Origin: Nyssa sinensis
Lineage: Eukaryota > Streptophyta > Magnoliopsida > Cornales > Nyssaceae
DNA: 64,000 nucleotides
NCBI GenBank assembly: GCA_008638375.1
Contig: CM018050.1
Span: 28,674,223 to 28,738,222, forward strand
Reading direction: 5' to 3'
A model generated the notes under the pieces. It was not told the DNA's origin. It did no database searches and saw only the letters and a list, made by a program, of their open reading frames with translations. Every line of letters begins with the position of its first letter. Position 1 is the stretch's first letter. Shown here piece by piece: positions 36,266 to 46,515 of the stretch. The translations under genes were made by a program, and so were the position numbers.

Positions 36266-36876
36266 TTGTCATAGCTGAAGTCTATTGTGTAAATGATCCT
36301 CAGCCAACGAGGGGTCAAGGGTAGGCCTATCAACGGGCCGGGTCTAGACAGACCCACCAAAACCAGTACCCAAACCCTCTAAAGACTTGCCTATGTAAGA
36401 TCCAGACCCGGACATAGTAGATCCGGATATCCGACCCATATACCCATCCCATTTTCTCTCTCTACTTTTAAATCTCTTAATTTTTAGAAAAAAATTATTT
36501 TTTTAGAGGAGTTCTTGTCGCTGGTTAGCAAGGCCAAAAATAGGAAAAACTTTTGCTTCTAGGTAAAATAAAATAAAAATCCTTAAGTGTATAGAGTCAT
36601 CTACACCGCCCTTACAAAATAACAAAAAAACCTACTTTCCTCCCAACCTTAAAAATCAACAACCATCAAAAAATATTACCTTAGGTGAAACTAAAAAAAC
36701 ACATAAGATGAAACTAAAAATATTACATAAAATGAATCTAAAAAAATACTAAGTGGTAGCGGTCTAAAAATTTCAGCCATCGTGAGCTCTCATATATATA
36801 GTAAGTAATCAGTACGCCTAAAAATTTCTTCTTCAAGAACATTCATGTATATGGGTAAAAGACAACACATTACAAG

Positions 36877-36909
<33 letters not shown>

Positions 36910-39288
36910 CATTAGTGATGCGTTCAAAATAATGAATACAAAAAATAAATCATGAATTAAGTGCAAAAATTAATGAAGGAACATAAAATACTATTATCAA
37001 AACACACAATATAAATCTCCACTAAATAATGAGTACACAAATACTAGATCTATGTATGAAAAACACAAGAAAAGAAATGAAAAGAAGCCGTAGAAACTAG
37101 GGGAAGTAAGTGGAAGAATTGAGAAAAGCTTAGAAGCAAGTAGAAGAACTGAAAAGCTTAGAGAGAGAATGAGTGGGTTGCATGCAGTCGTGCATGCGTA
37201 TGTGCTGTATTCCACTTATCAACAAATTAAATATGAAAACCAACAGCTATAAGTGAGAACCAATAGAAACTGATAGAAAGAAAGTGAGAGAGGGAGAGAA
37301 AAACTAAGGTACATAAGAAGAAAAGGAGGAAGAAGAAGGAAATTTTGGAAAAATCTAAAAAGCTGGAAAGGGGCTTAAACAAGTAGCAAAATCACGTCAT
37401 TTTTGCTAATAGTTTACACTATACTATTTAGATTAAATTTTGAATTAGTAGGAACTCAAAACAGAAAAGGAAATCTAAGCATTGAACTATAACTCTTGGT
37501 AAAAAATGATAGACTTTGATATGTTAAACCAACCTTGATATTGGAACTAGAAATTAGTAGGAGAGCTCGTCAGGAATCCAACACAACTTAAATGATAGGA
37601 AATGACCTAAAAAATGGTAGTTTTATAGAAAATTATTTCCCACCGGTACAACACCGGAAAATGGGAAGTGAGTGTCGAAAAACTACTCCGTTAGGGGCTA
37701 AAAATCTGTTTTGAATGACTCATTAATGCTTCAAGATTAATTTTATAGAAAAACAGTGAGAGGCTGCGTTTTTCTGGCGACTGGCACCGGAGAGATGACC
37801 GGAGAAGACAATCGAGAAACCGTGGGGTCTGTCAGGTCAAGATGGGACCGGGTTTGGGTCTGGACCCGACCAACCGCGCAAATGATGTCAACACTTTGTA
37901 ATTTTAGATTTAGATTTAGATTTAAAACATAATTGACCTATTCGGTTGCAGGAATAAGAAGTTGAAGTTGGATAAAGGGTTGGTCAAACCGTGGATACGA
38001 TAGACAATGTGAATATCTTATTCCAATTCTTGGAAGAATGCTAAACCGGCTGGTTCAGTGGTAATTAGAACCGGCCTAGGGTTCTTGACTGAAAACCCAC
38101 AGGTTCAGTTCAAACTGAACCAGAACGTTAGGAAATTTCACTTTGACCCCAAAATTTATATAAAACCCCACTAAGGCCCAAGCAGTAAATTAATAAAATA
38201 TTATTTTTAAGGAAAACTACAAAAATACCCCTAAATCAAAAGTGGGTCAAACGAATTGCAAACGAGGCAAGTGAATAGTCAATTATTCTTATCTCCGGCA
38301 TTCTGAATCCAATGACGATGTCAAAATTTTGAAAAGAGGTTCCAGGAATAAAAGACATGTAAAAGTGTAAAATGACTATTTTGCCCTTTTCAGTCCACGA
38401 GTCCAAATTGAGATCCGTAAAAGCCTAAACTAATTTTATTCAACGTTATGGACATAATGAAGAAGTATAAATTAGTAAATAAAGTACTTAAAGTCATGAT
38501 AGATACATTTAAATATGTAGCATGGACTAATTACGGCTATAGACTGATATCTTTTCTGAATGACAGGAGTGTCAGAAGGAAAAAGGGAATAGTTTGATTT
38601 ACTTGGGGTAGAAAAAGGTAAGTAATAACCGACCTCTGCATGTAGTACATTCCCAGCCATGTCACAGTTCTTCTATATGCATTTGTACTCTTATTTATCA
38701 TATCAGACCATTTATGATTCCAGTATATGATATTGCCCCTCAATGGAATAGCTTAGCTATGATGTTGTATTTTGCTTTGATTTCCATATCTATTGTTGAT
38801 GTTATATACTGATCATGAGATTCCGTACATTTGTGCAAAGGACCATTCTGTACACTTGTACGAAGGGCCAAAAGGGCCGGATGTTGTTCACGGCAGCTCG
38901 GTAACATAGCCGTAAAAAGCTATAGTTATATTATGTTGCCTTGAACCAGTTCTAGATGCGTAGTATGTCCCGAGTAAGGGGACCAACTTTATATTATTGA
39001 CCCGAGTATGGGGACCAGTTTTACATGATTGAGCTTAATGCTTATGCACACAGGGGGTAGCTGGACCCCGTAGTTATGGCATCCACCAGTTTTGACATTA
39101 CTATCTTTTATTGAGATCTATTGTATGATCATGTATCTGACAGCTTTGATTATTGCATATGATGTTACCCTTCAGACCCGATATTCATGATTATTAGCTA
39201 TATCCCTGATCTTTGATATCCATTGATGAACTATGATTGTTATATGATATTGACTGGCTATTATGTCCATTGTTACTCAGTTTCTTTC

Positions 39289-40240
39289 TGATGCTGCAAA
39301 AAACAGCACCGGTCATAATTTGACGATTCGGCAAGAAGGACTTGCAAAAAAGAGGAGGACCCTCCGACGATCAAGTCAGTAAAGAGGGAAGATAAAAAAT
39401 ATGTGTAAAAGAGAGTAATTGTGCATGCGATTGAATGTCTATTTAGGCATACCTGGCCCCTTTATTTATAGGGTTGAGAGTCATTGATTTTAGCAATTTC
39501 CTATATTGAATAGAATTCCTTTCCTTGTTTGACAAGGTTAAGAGATATGTGATAATCTTCCCTGATTGAGGTAGGACTCCTTTCCTATTTGAAAGACTTG
39601 CACTCCAAGATATATTCCTTATTTTGAGGTCGGAAGTCTATGGAAGACGATGATTAATTCGGAATTCCTCCTGCTCTGTAGGCAACTCTGCTCGTAGCTG
39701 CTCTAGAGGCAGCTCAGCTCTGTTAGTAGTAGCTCTGCCGGAGGCAGCTCTGCTCTTAGCTGCTCTGGAGGCAGCTCTGCTCGTAGCTGCTCTGTAGGCA
39801 GCTTTGCTCTGGAAGCAGCTCTGCTCGTAGCTGCTCTGGAGGTAGCTCAACTCTGCTAGTAGTAGCTCTACCGGAGGTAGCTCTACTCTAGAGGCCTACT
39901 GGTAGCTGCTCTGGAGGCCGCTCAGCTCTGCTAGTAGTAGCTCTGCCGGAGGCAGCTCTGCTCTTAGCTGCTCTAGAGGCAGCTCTGCTCGTAGTTGCTC
40001 TGTAGGCAGCTCTACTAGTAGCTGCTCTGAAGGCTGCTCTGGAGGCAGATCTGAAGATAGTTGCTCTGCTAAGTCTGTTAGCTCTGGAGGCGCATTTTAT
40101 GGCTCATCTGTTACTCCCCCCCCCCCCCCCAAGCCTCAATTCTGTGAGATTGGTGCAGAGCTGAGGTTTAGGGTTTTTGAAGAGTCATGAGTACTTGATG
40201 AATCGTCGAATTATGACCGGTGCTGTTTTTTACAGCATCA
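39289..40240 (-). repeat. Left LTR of the gene-carrying element, inverted
   Basis: It reads on the minus strand relative to the right LTR: TATA box and AGGTACG-like motif inverted near 39450-39475, GAGCAGCT minisatellite at about 39660-40090. Its own two ends are inverted repeats of about 45 bp: TGATGCTGCAAAAAACAGCA at 39289 and, reverse complemented, TGATGCTGTAAAAAACAGCA at 40240. A run of ten C lies at about 40121-40131. The repetitive 70-residue minus frame at 39638-39850 is the minisatellite read as codons. Confidence 0.8.
39655..40095 (-). repeat. GAGCAGCT-rich minisatellite in the LTR
   Basis: Irregular units of about 25-30 bp are built from AGCAGCTACGAGCAGAGCTG and CCTCCAGAGCAGCT variants, with interspersed CTACTACTAGCAGAGCTGAG. 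The same array occurs in the right LTR at about 45605-46030. Units are scrambled between the two, as expected from slippage or unequal exchange. Confidence 0.8.
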
Positions 40241-40241
40241 G

Positions 40242-40260
40242 TTTGGCGCTGTCTGTGGGA
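40242..40260 (+). promoter_or_regulatory. Primer-binding-site-like sequence
   Basis: TTTGGCGCTGTCTGTGGGA starts two bases after the left LTR end. A near-identical TTTGGCGCCGTCTGTGGGA is familiar to me at this place in plant Ty3/gypsy elements, so this is the expected leader junction. The priming tRNA cannot be assigned with certainty. Confidence 0.65.
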
Positions 40261-41553
40261 ACGACGGTCAACATGCCTCGTTCTCTACTACTAATATTGC
40301 TCCATAATGATTATTTGAATTCTCTCAAGTTCAATATAAATGCTAAACACGATTGAATCAGATTAAATCTTTGCATATCAACGTAGAAATTAGATTCTAC
40401 AGATTACCCGCAAAATTATATATGTACAGATATATATATATATATATATCTATATATATATATATTCAAAGATCTTTTTATATATACATATAGCTGTATA
40501 TATAATCTCAAGATACTTTTTGCATATACATATATCTACATGTATATACATATACGTCAGAATCAACTCAGTAATATATGTATATTGATCAAGTCAGAAA
40601 CCATTGATCCATAATTTTTTATGGCATCTAACAATTACATGTGGTTTAAATCTTTTATTATTATTATTTTGGAGCATGAAAAGAAGCACCCTTAATCTGA
40701 TTTTTTAATATTATTTCAGGCAACAAATAAGAATTATTTTGTGTTCTTTTTGCCCTAACAAGTTCTGGAACAGAACTGTAACACAGGGGATCAAAAGTTT
40801 GCAACCTTTAGATTTTTTGCTCCTCTTAGTTGCAATCTATTTATCAAGATCCTTGGTACAAGAACACTTGAAAGATTATATATATACAAATATATATATG
40901 TATATATATATATATGTATAATCTCAAGATTTTTTTTATATACATATACACGTGTATACATATACGCATCAATCTCGAGGCATTTGAATAACCATCATAT
41001 TAATGTTGAATTTGAAAGCTTTTGTAAAAAGCCTGCCCTGATATTATCTCTCTTTCTCTCTCTCATCTGATTACTTCTTGGGCACCGTGATTTAACTTTT
41101 TGAATCACACACACAAAAAAAAAAAAAAAAGCACCCGTAATCTTACCTTTTTGATAATTTGTTCCCCAAAGCTCTCTGTCTCTCTTGGATCTAATGAAAC
41201 TTTAACTAAAGTCTCAATCGGTCAAGCATCACTACCAACTCCAGCGACGACGTCGACGTCGACGAAGAACAACGGCAACCACAAACCAAAAGTTGCGCAC
41301 AAGGAGGGCTCCTTATGTGCTATAATGTGCCGCAGGCAAAAGCCTGAAAAGAATGCTCAAATATTGAAGGGCAGAAGTTGAAAGTCTTGGGAGCTCGATG
41401 CAGGAAAGCACCATACAGAACTTTGATTTGCTTACTGGTTTTATTCATTGTTACTGGTATCCATCCGGGCAATTCTTATCAACCGCCAATCTCAAAATTG
41501 CTCACTCTCTAAAGCCCAAGATCTAATCAGCAAGGTTTATTAGATTTGTTAAA
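40261..41553 (+). other. Interior of the gene-carrying element, unassigned
   Basis: 40260-41050 is AT-rich with several TA microsatellites (40430-40465, 40885-40920) and two similar blocks (AATCTCAAGATxxTTTTTxx at 40504 and 40920). 41060-41410 has a 93-codon open frame (from 41100) that I do not recognise, with an A run and GACGTCGACGTCGACG. 41410-41553 reads like transcribed plant sequence but no family could be named. Confidence 0.3.
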
Positions 41554-41690
41554 GCTTTCCATTACAGATCGATAAGCTTGATAGTAGAGCCATGCAGATC
41601 TGCACATCTAAAGGCGATAGAGATGGCGAAGGAGGCTGGGGCCCTGCTTTCGTATGACCCAAACCTCTGGCTACCACTGGGACTACAAAC
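41554..41690 (+). pseudogene. Captured fructokinase (pfkB family) fragment
   Basis: The plus strand reads [20 protein letters not shown], then [20 protein letters not shown] and PLGL. It matches the highly conserved plant fructokinase stretch '[42 protein letters not shown]' almost residue for residue. That is about 45 of the roughly 330 residues of the enzyme and holds neither the ATP-site GAGD motif nor the start. G-to-R and R-to-W substitutions hit conserved positions. After PLGL the text changes abruptly (41691-41760) to sequence I cannot place. Fructokinase phosphorylates fructose in the cytosol or plastid. This piece is too short to act. Confidence 0.88.
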
Positions 41691-42441
41691 CAGCCTTCGT
41701 AAAGGACCTCCCGTCGCTCCCTCGAATTCAACCGGTTTTCTCAACAACCTCATGGAGGATTAATTTTCGTCAATTTGTGTAATCGAGACAAGTTGTTACT
41801 TCAGATAATCAATAAATGCTCAATATTTTGTATGACAACCCTTTTGGTTACAGATTGAAGACCTTAACCTGGAAGTTCCATGGCTTCCACCAAGACCTTG
41901 GAAATTGATCCCCTCCGAATGGGGACTCATTCGCTACTTCTTGAACCATGGTGTGTCCCAAAGATCGGCTCTATTTCGATATCAAGGATTGATCCTGGTT
42001 TTCTCTAGGCGCGTTCTCGCCTCGTGAGGATACTACTACAAGGACACAAACTCATGTTTGTGACTTGAAGCCTGCTGTGGCTGGTTGGGTCATGTGCTAG
42101 TGTTGATTTGGGGAAAACAACTCTCTATATAGCAGTAGAGGATGACTCCCTAGTTTCACGATCTTCCTTTCCTCTCCCCGAGGATGCATTCATTGCCAAA
42201 TTGAATGATCTCTCTATGAACCATCGCTCTCTGTATAACTGTTCGTTCAGATCCTCGCTTGAGAATTTGCTCGAGTTATTATAAACAGAAAAGCAAGGAA
42301 TCTGATCAACCACATATTATGATATCACAATCACTGTTGGTAGAGTAATTTATGATTTTCTTCTTACAATTTCGAGCAATAGTAATGGAGATTGCTCTCT
42401 TCTCAGTCAGCCGCCCGATCTCTCCTAGCCACTGATTTATC
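41691..42441 (+). other. Unassigned stretch between captured fragments
   Basis: 41855-41965 has an open block EDLNLEVPWLPPRPWKLIPS followed by EWGLIRYFLNHG that looks like real protein sequence but that I do not recognise. 42120-42290 reads as a possible exon (DDSLVSRSSFPLPEDAFIAK, then LNDLSMNHRSLYNC) of unknown origin. Both may be further captured host fragments. Only the first is convincing as coding. Confidence 0.35.
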
Positions 42442-42945
42442 GTGGCGCCTCAAAATCAAGTGGTGGAACATCCGAGCAGGAGGCATAAGAGAAACAATGG
42501 CGACAATGGGTTCACCTCTCACCAACTAAGGTTGATTCAGTTACATCTATGGGCGTACCTTTTCTGTGATTCAATTGTTTTGCCGAGTCATCAATGCCCT
42601 ATCCCAATTCTCAATCAATTGGGTTCAAAAACAATGTTGTTTCAACATCTGCAAATGGTTGGGCATGATTTGATGGTGAATGTTCGGGCTTACTGCTTTC
42701 TTTCACTTTGTGCTCAACACAAATTGATTATTGGTCACAATTGCTTTTTGGATATTGCACACATATACAGCAAATTCTTAGGTCCTCTTCCTTTTACTGC
42801 TGAAGAATATGTCTCCTTTGTTCACAAGTACTTTCCATACATCGTTGACACAAAAATGGTTCTAAATGCAAGTAACACACCTCAAGTTACGATGAGGAAG
42901 AGCAACACATCGCTATCCAAAGTATTTGCCCTACTATGTCCATAA
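42442..42945 (+). pseudogene. Captured PARN-type poly(A) ribonuclease fragment (AHG2-like)
   Basis: The 167-codon open frame contains GFTSHQLRLIQLHLWA and, more clearly, KLIIGHNCFLDIAHIYSKFL, GPLPFTAEEYVSFVHKYFPY and IVDTKMVLNAS, ending KSNTSLSKVFALLCP. This is the CAF1/PARN nuclease domain as in plant AHG2/PARN, including the GHNxxLDxxHxYxxFxGPLP block with its catalytic Asp and the DTK block. PARN removes poly(A) tails, and plant AHG2 acts on mitochondrial poly(A) RNA. About 100 of more than 600 residues are clearly PARN. The middle of the frame (42560-42660) does not match well and may be rearranged. The open frame is partial and has no expected start, so a product is unlikely. Confidence 0.85.
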
Positions 42946-43439
42946 ATTGCTTCTAGTTTGGCTTTTAAGCCATATGTAAAATGGAGGTTCAAGTGGCTGA
43001 TATAAGCCATTTAGGTATTGATTCCGTCCACCCTCTGCAAATTCGGCCCATGACGAGAGGCTTCAGAAGCACATCAATCTTCTTTATCCCAGCTGGATTA
43101 ACACTCCTCTAGAGCTATAGCCTCTAGAACTAACGCCTCAAGCATTGGCTCCTCCAGAGTTAGTTCCTCTAGAGCTGGCTCCTCCCGAGCTTCAAGGAAA
43201 TGATGCGAATTTTAAGATCAGTATCACGGAATCTGCCAGGTCAATAGAGGTGGTTGTGCCTCCAGCTACTTCAGAACCAACATCTTCTGAGGTTCTGGGG
43301 TCTAATGTTAATACCTCCAAGGTTGATTTGGGAGGTCGCGATGGATCTGTTTCAGCCTCAAATGACGACTTCCTTAAGCAGAATGCCTTAAGTAAAAGTT
43401 CAAGGCCACCTACATCCCTCGTTGCCCAGTATCCGTAAT
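42946..43439 (+). other. Open stretch of uncertain origin
   Basis: A 97-codon frame (43145-43438) starts MAPPELVPLELAPPEL, where the repeated PPEL or PLEL comes from CCTCxAGAGCT text like the LTR minisatellite. It goes on to ISITESARSIEVVVPPATSE and KSSRPPTSLVAQYP. The next frame (from 43439) continues into SMG7-like sequence after a stop, so the last part may belong to the same captured gene. Otherwise I do not recognise it. Confidence 0.35.
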
Positions 43440-43908
43440 CAATCCAACCGAGTACTTCAAAGAGACTGGAGTTGGTGTTGATAGCCTGTCTATGAAGACA
43501 TCATCAGTCATGCCAGCAAGTGTAAGGAAGAATCCAGTGAAACGTGCTATTAGGCACTTTGATCCTCCACCTGGATTCAGCTCTGTCCTTCCGAACTTGT
43601 GGATGAATCTTTGTTTGGTATAAAACTTAAAGAATGACAATCTATCAATGAATAATTATAGCTGGCTGGATGGATATCAAATGCCATCATCAATGCATGG
43701 CTTTGGGTTCAATAATTCTGTTAAACACTCAGTAGAGACTTATCAATCTCTTATCAACAATAATAGCTCCACGGAGAGGGTAAACTTCCCTTTCCCGGGA
43801 AAAAAGTCTCAACGTTACAAGTCCAAGAATCAGAAAGGCTGCTCGGACTATCACTTGCCTGAACATTTGAAACTTTACCAAGAGCAACAACAGCAGCTGC
43901 ACTTCTAA
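43440..43908 (+). pseudogene. Captured SMG7 (EST1-like NMD factor) C-terminal fragment
   Basis: The plus strand reads VINPTEYFKETGVGVDSLSM, then VRKNPVKRAIRHFDPPPGFS, SVLPNLW (43440-43620). After a stop it continues NNYSWLDGYQMPSSMHGFGF, then ERVNFPFPGKKSQRYKSKNQ and LPEHLKLYQEQQQQLHF (43648-43908). Plant SMG7 C-termini have the order 'RKNPVSRPxRHxGPPPGF', 'YSWLDGYQLPSS', 'FPFPGKQ', 'LxEHLKLxxEQQxQ', so the identification is good. SMG7 binds phosphorylated UPF1 in nonsense-mediated decay through its N-terminal 14-3-3-like domain, which is not here. A stop between the two parts and the lack of the N-terminus make this a dead fragment. Confidence 0.82.
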
Positions 43909-44124
43909 AGGAGGTTCAGTTGACTCCTTTACCATCTATGGCAGCTCCACCATCTCTAGTGCATCAAACTACTGGGCAGGGAACCTCATCAACACAAATT
44001 CAATGGCCATCTAAGGGTTCCCCTGCGTGTTTTACTAATCTGAAAGTTGAGGCTGTTCTTTCGATACTGCAATGCACCTGCCATTTAAAATCATCGGACG
44101 AACTTGTTAAAACACTTAACAGAG
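43909..44124 (+). other. Unassigned open stretch
   Basis: The frame continues QLTPLPSMAAPPSLVHQTTG and WPSKGSPACFTNLKVEAVLS to 44138. LTPLPxxxxxPS could be the last part of the SMG7 C-terminus, but I cannot show it. The second half looks like a different source. Confidence 0.3.
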
Positions 44125-44400
44125 ATACCACTCAGTAACAATTTTCTTGAGGGCTAGATTCCAATGGCAATCGCAAAGGTCTCTACCCTGCAGAGGTTAC
44201 AACTGGACAATAATCTCTTTGTTGGAAATATCCCAAGCTCCATCGGCGATCTCAAAACTTTGAGTAATCTGTCTCTACATGATAATAACTTGATTGAAGA
44301 GATCCCCGTTGAGCTTTCCACGTGTACAAAGCTGGTGTCTCTAGACCTTGGTACAAATGAGCTCAACTCGTCCTTTAAAGGTTCTGGGTTGTTTCTTCCT
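44125..44400 (+). pseudogene. Captured LRR receptor-like kinase fragment
   Basis: The plus strand reads LSNNFLEG, stop, IPMAIAKVSTLQRLQLDNN, LFVGNIPSSIGDLKTLSNLS, LHDNNLIEEIPVELSTCTKL and VSLDLGTNELNS. These are three to four 24-residue plant-type leucine-rich repeats (LxxLxLxxNxLxGxIPxxL) from the ectodomain of an LRR receptor kinase. No transmembrane or kinase part is present. After 44390 the frame runs on to 44568 without repeat structure. The exact receptor cannot be named. The open frame 44164-44568 lacks a signal peptide. Confidence 0.85.
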
Positions 44401-44806
44401 ACGAACTTGGACAACCAAGACTTCTTTTCTCATGGTTGGATTAAAATATGTATAGACCAGAGAAGAACTTCATGCTTAGAGATGGTTACCCCTCGTCACA
44501 GACAGATTCTCTTAGCAATCTCGACAGAATGCAATGCACTAATCATGTGTCCACTTCAAGTTTACTGACGTGTTAAAAGCGACTATATGGATCACTAGAG
44601 GGCGAAATTGGCAGCCTCTAACCATGACTTCGGCAAAAACTATTCAGACTGGAATATGTTGGCTCAGCATCCTAGTTTCAGCCAGTCTGCTATAACTTAT
44701 AGCTTTAACAAGCATCATTACTATTAGACTGCTTACTACTGATCTGTCAATTGTCTACTATGCTAATCATGTAGATTCTTCTACAACTCTTCCATCGTAT
44801 TGACCC
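44401..44806 (+). other. Unassigned text before the minisatellite
   Basis: 44400-44568 is an open tail of the LRR frame without family match. 44580-44800 is non-coding with no recognisable feature. Confidence 0.3.
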
Positions 44807-45420
44807 TTAAAGCCTTGTATTCATTACAAGTTCTTTAGGCTTGGTCCACCAAATGCACAGACCCCCAGGTCTGGTCCATCAAATGTACAGGCCTTTTGGT
44901 CTGGTCCATCTTAATGCACATACCCCCAGGTCTGGTCCATCTCAATGCACAGACTCAGGTCTGATCCATCAAATGTACAGGCCATCTGGTCTGGTCCATC
45001 TTAATGCATAGACTCAGGTCTGGTCCATCAAATGTACAGGCCTTATGATCTGGTCCATCAAATGCACAGACCTCATGGTCTAGCCCATCAAATATACAGA
45101 CCTCATGGTCTGGTCCATCAAATGCACAGACCTCATGGTCTGGTCCATCTTAATGCACAGACCCCCAGGTCTAGTCCATCTCAATGCACAGACTCAGGTC
45201 TGGTCCATCTTAATGCACAGACTCAGGTTTGGTCCATCAAATGTACAGGCCTTCTGGTCTGGTCCATCTTAATGCACAGACTCAAGTCTGGTCCATCTTA
45301 ATGCACAGACCCTCTGGTCTGGTCTATTTTATTAACCCCTAAAGCCTTGTATTCATTACAAGTGCTGTAGGCTTGGTTCATCTAAATGTACAGATCACTA
45401 GGTCTGGTCCATTTTTCTAA
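44807..45420 (+). repeat. Hairpin-forming minisatellite, 28-31-bp units
   Basis: About 17 units of the type AATGCACAGACCxxxxGGTCT followed by GGTCCATCTT or GGTCCATCAA. Most units contain CAGACC and GGTCTG separated by four bases (for example CAGACCTCATGGTCTG), a perfect 6-bp stem with a 4-base loop. Variants with CAGACTCAGGTCTG have a shorter loop. Copies of CTTGTATTCATTACAAG, itself an inverted repeat, lie at both edges (about 44814 and 45345). The 89-residue frame at 45032-45301 is the array read as codons. Confidence 0.85.
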
Positions 45421-45459
45421 CCCTACTGACTTTTATAAAAACCCTGTTTTATTTCTAAG

Positions 45460-46416
45460 TGTTGCAGGCCAGTATATTATAAATCACCAAGTACGCGTGA
45501 CTTTTCAAAAATCCTAAACCTCAGCTCTGCACGGATCTCACAGAACTGAGGCTTGGGGGAAGAGTAACTGATGAGCCATAAAATGCGCCTACAGAACTAA
45601 CAGACTTAGCAGAGCAGCTACCTTCAGATCTGCCTCCAGAGCAGCCTTCAGAGCAGCTACTAGCAGAGCTGCCTACAGAGCAGCTACGAGCAGAGCTGCC
45701 TCTAGAGCAGCTAAGACCAGAGCTGCTTCCGGCAGAGCTACTACTAGTAGAGCTGAGCTGAGCTGCCTCTAGAGCAGTTACCAGTAGGCCTCCAGAGCAG
45801 AGCTGCCTTCGGCAGAGCTACTACTAGCAGAGTTGAGCTGCCTCCAGAGCAGCTACCAGCAAGCCTCCAGAGCAGCTACGAGCAGAGCTACCTCCAGAGC
45901 AGCTAAGAGCAGAGCTGCCTCTAGAGCAGAGCTGCCTCCAGCAGAGCTACTACTAGCAGAGCTGAGCTGCCTCTAGAGCAGCTACCAGTAGGCCTCCAGA
46001 GCAGCTACCAGCAGAGCTGCCTGTAGAGCAAGAGGAATTCTGAATTAATCATCGTCTTCCATAGACTTCCAACCTCAAAATAAGGAATATATCTTAGAGT
46101 GCAAGTCTTTCAAATAGGAAAGGAATCCTACCTCAATTAGGGAAGATTATCACATATCTCTTAACCTTGTCAAACAAGGAAAGGAATTCTATTCAATATA
46201 GGAAACTGCTAAAATCAATGACTCTCAACCCTATAAATAAAGGGGCCAGGTACGCCTAAACAGACATTCAATCGCATACACAATTACTCTCTTTTACACA
46301 TATTTCTTATCTTCCCTCTTTACTGACTTGATCGTCGAAGGGTCCTCCTTCTCTTTTTTGCAGGTCTTTCTTGCCGAATCGTCGAATTATGACCGGTGCT
46401 GTTTTTTGCAGCATCA
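45460..46416 (+). repeat. Right LTR of the gene-carrying element
   Basis: It starts TGTTGCAGG and ends TTTTTTGCAGCATCA. It contains TATAAATA at about 46233, AGGTACG about 16 bases later, CTTTACTGACTTGATCGTCG near 46320 and the GAGCAGCT minisatellite (45605-46030). It is homologous to the left LTR only after reverse complementing that copy. Its inner end is diverged from the palindromic form seen on the left. Confidence 0.8.
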
Positions 46417-46481
46417 CTTTCAGATCTTGTACACATGGCAGAGTAGGGGACTTACTTACTGGGCTTAGTATAGCTCACTCT

Positions 46482-46515
<34 letters not shown>

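Larger units (their letters stand above)
39289..46416 (+). mobile_element. LTR element carrying host gene fragments, with oppositely oriented LTRs
   Basis: TGATGCTGCAAAAAACAGCA at 39289 and its reverse complement ending at 46416 are flanked by a perfect CTTTC duplication (39284-39288, 46417-46421). The paralogous LTR at about 53613-53640 shows the unoccupied site (CTCAGTTTCTTTCTAATCC). The LTRs are 952 bp (39289-40240) and 957 bp (45460-46416). A primer-site-like TTTGGCGCTGTCTGTGGGA follows the left LTR at 40242. No gag or pol motif is visible in the 5.2-kb interior. Instead there are sense-strand fragments of fructokinase (41554-41690), PARN (42442-42945), SMG7 (about 43440-43908) and an LRR receptor kinase (about 44125-44390), then a minisatellite. 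The left LTR is the reverse complement of the right one. Confidence 0.85.

Noticed and set aside
36870..36925. A second CACTA terminus (CATTACAAGAAAATAT then ATTAGTGATGCGTTC)
   Set aside because: The resemblance is only suggestive, is broken by a TA run, and no partner end was found.
42442..42945. A working small PARN-like gene
   Set aside because: The frame is open but partial, starts within unrelated text, lacks most of the nuclease and RNA-binding parts, and is inside a mobile element.
44807..45420. A CRISPR-like or other spacer array
   Set aside because: Units vary in length and have no constant repeat with unique spacers. In plant nuclear DNA this is a minisatellite.
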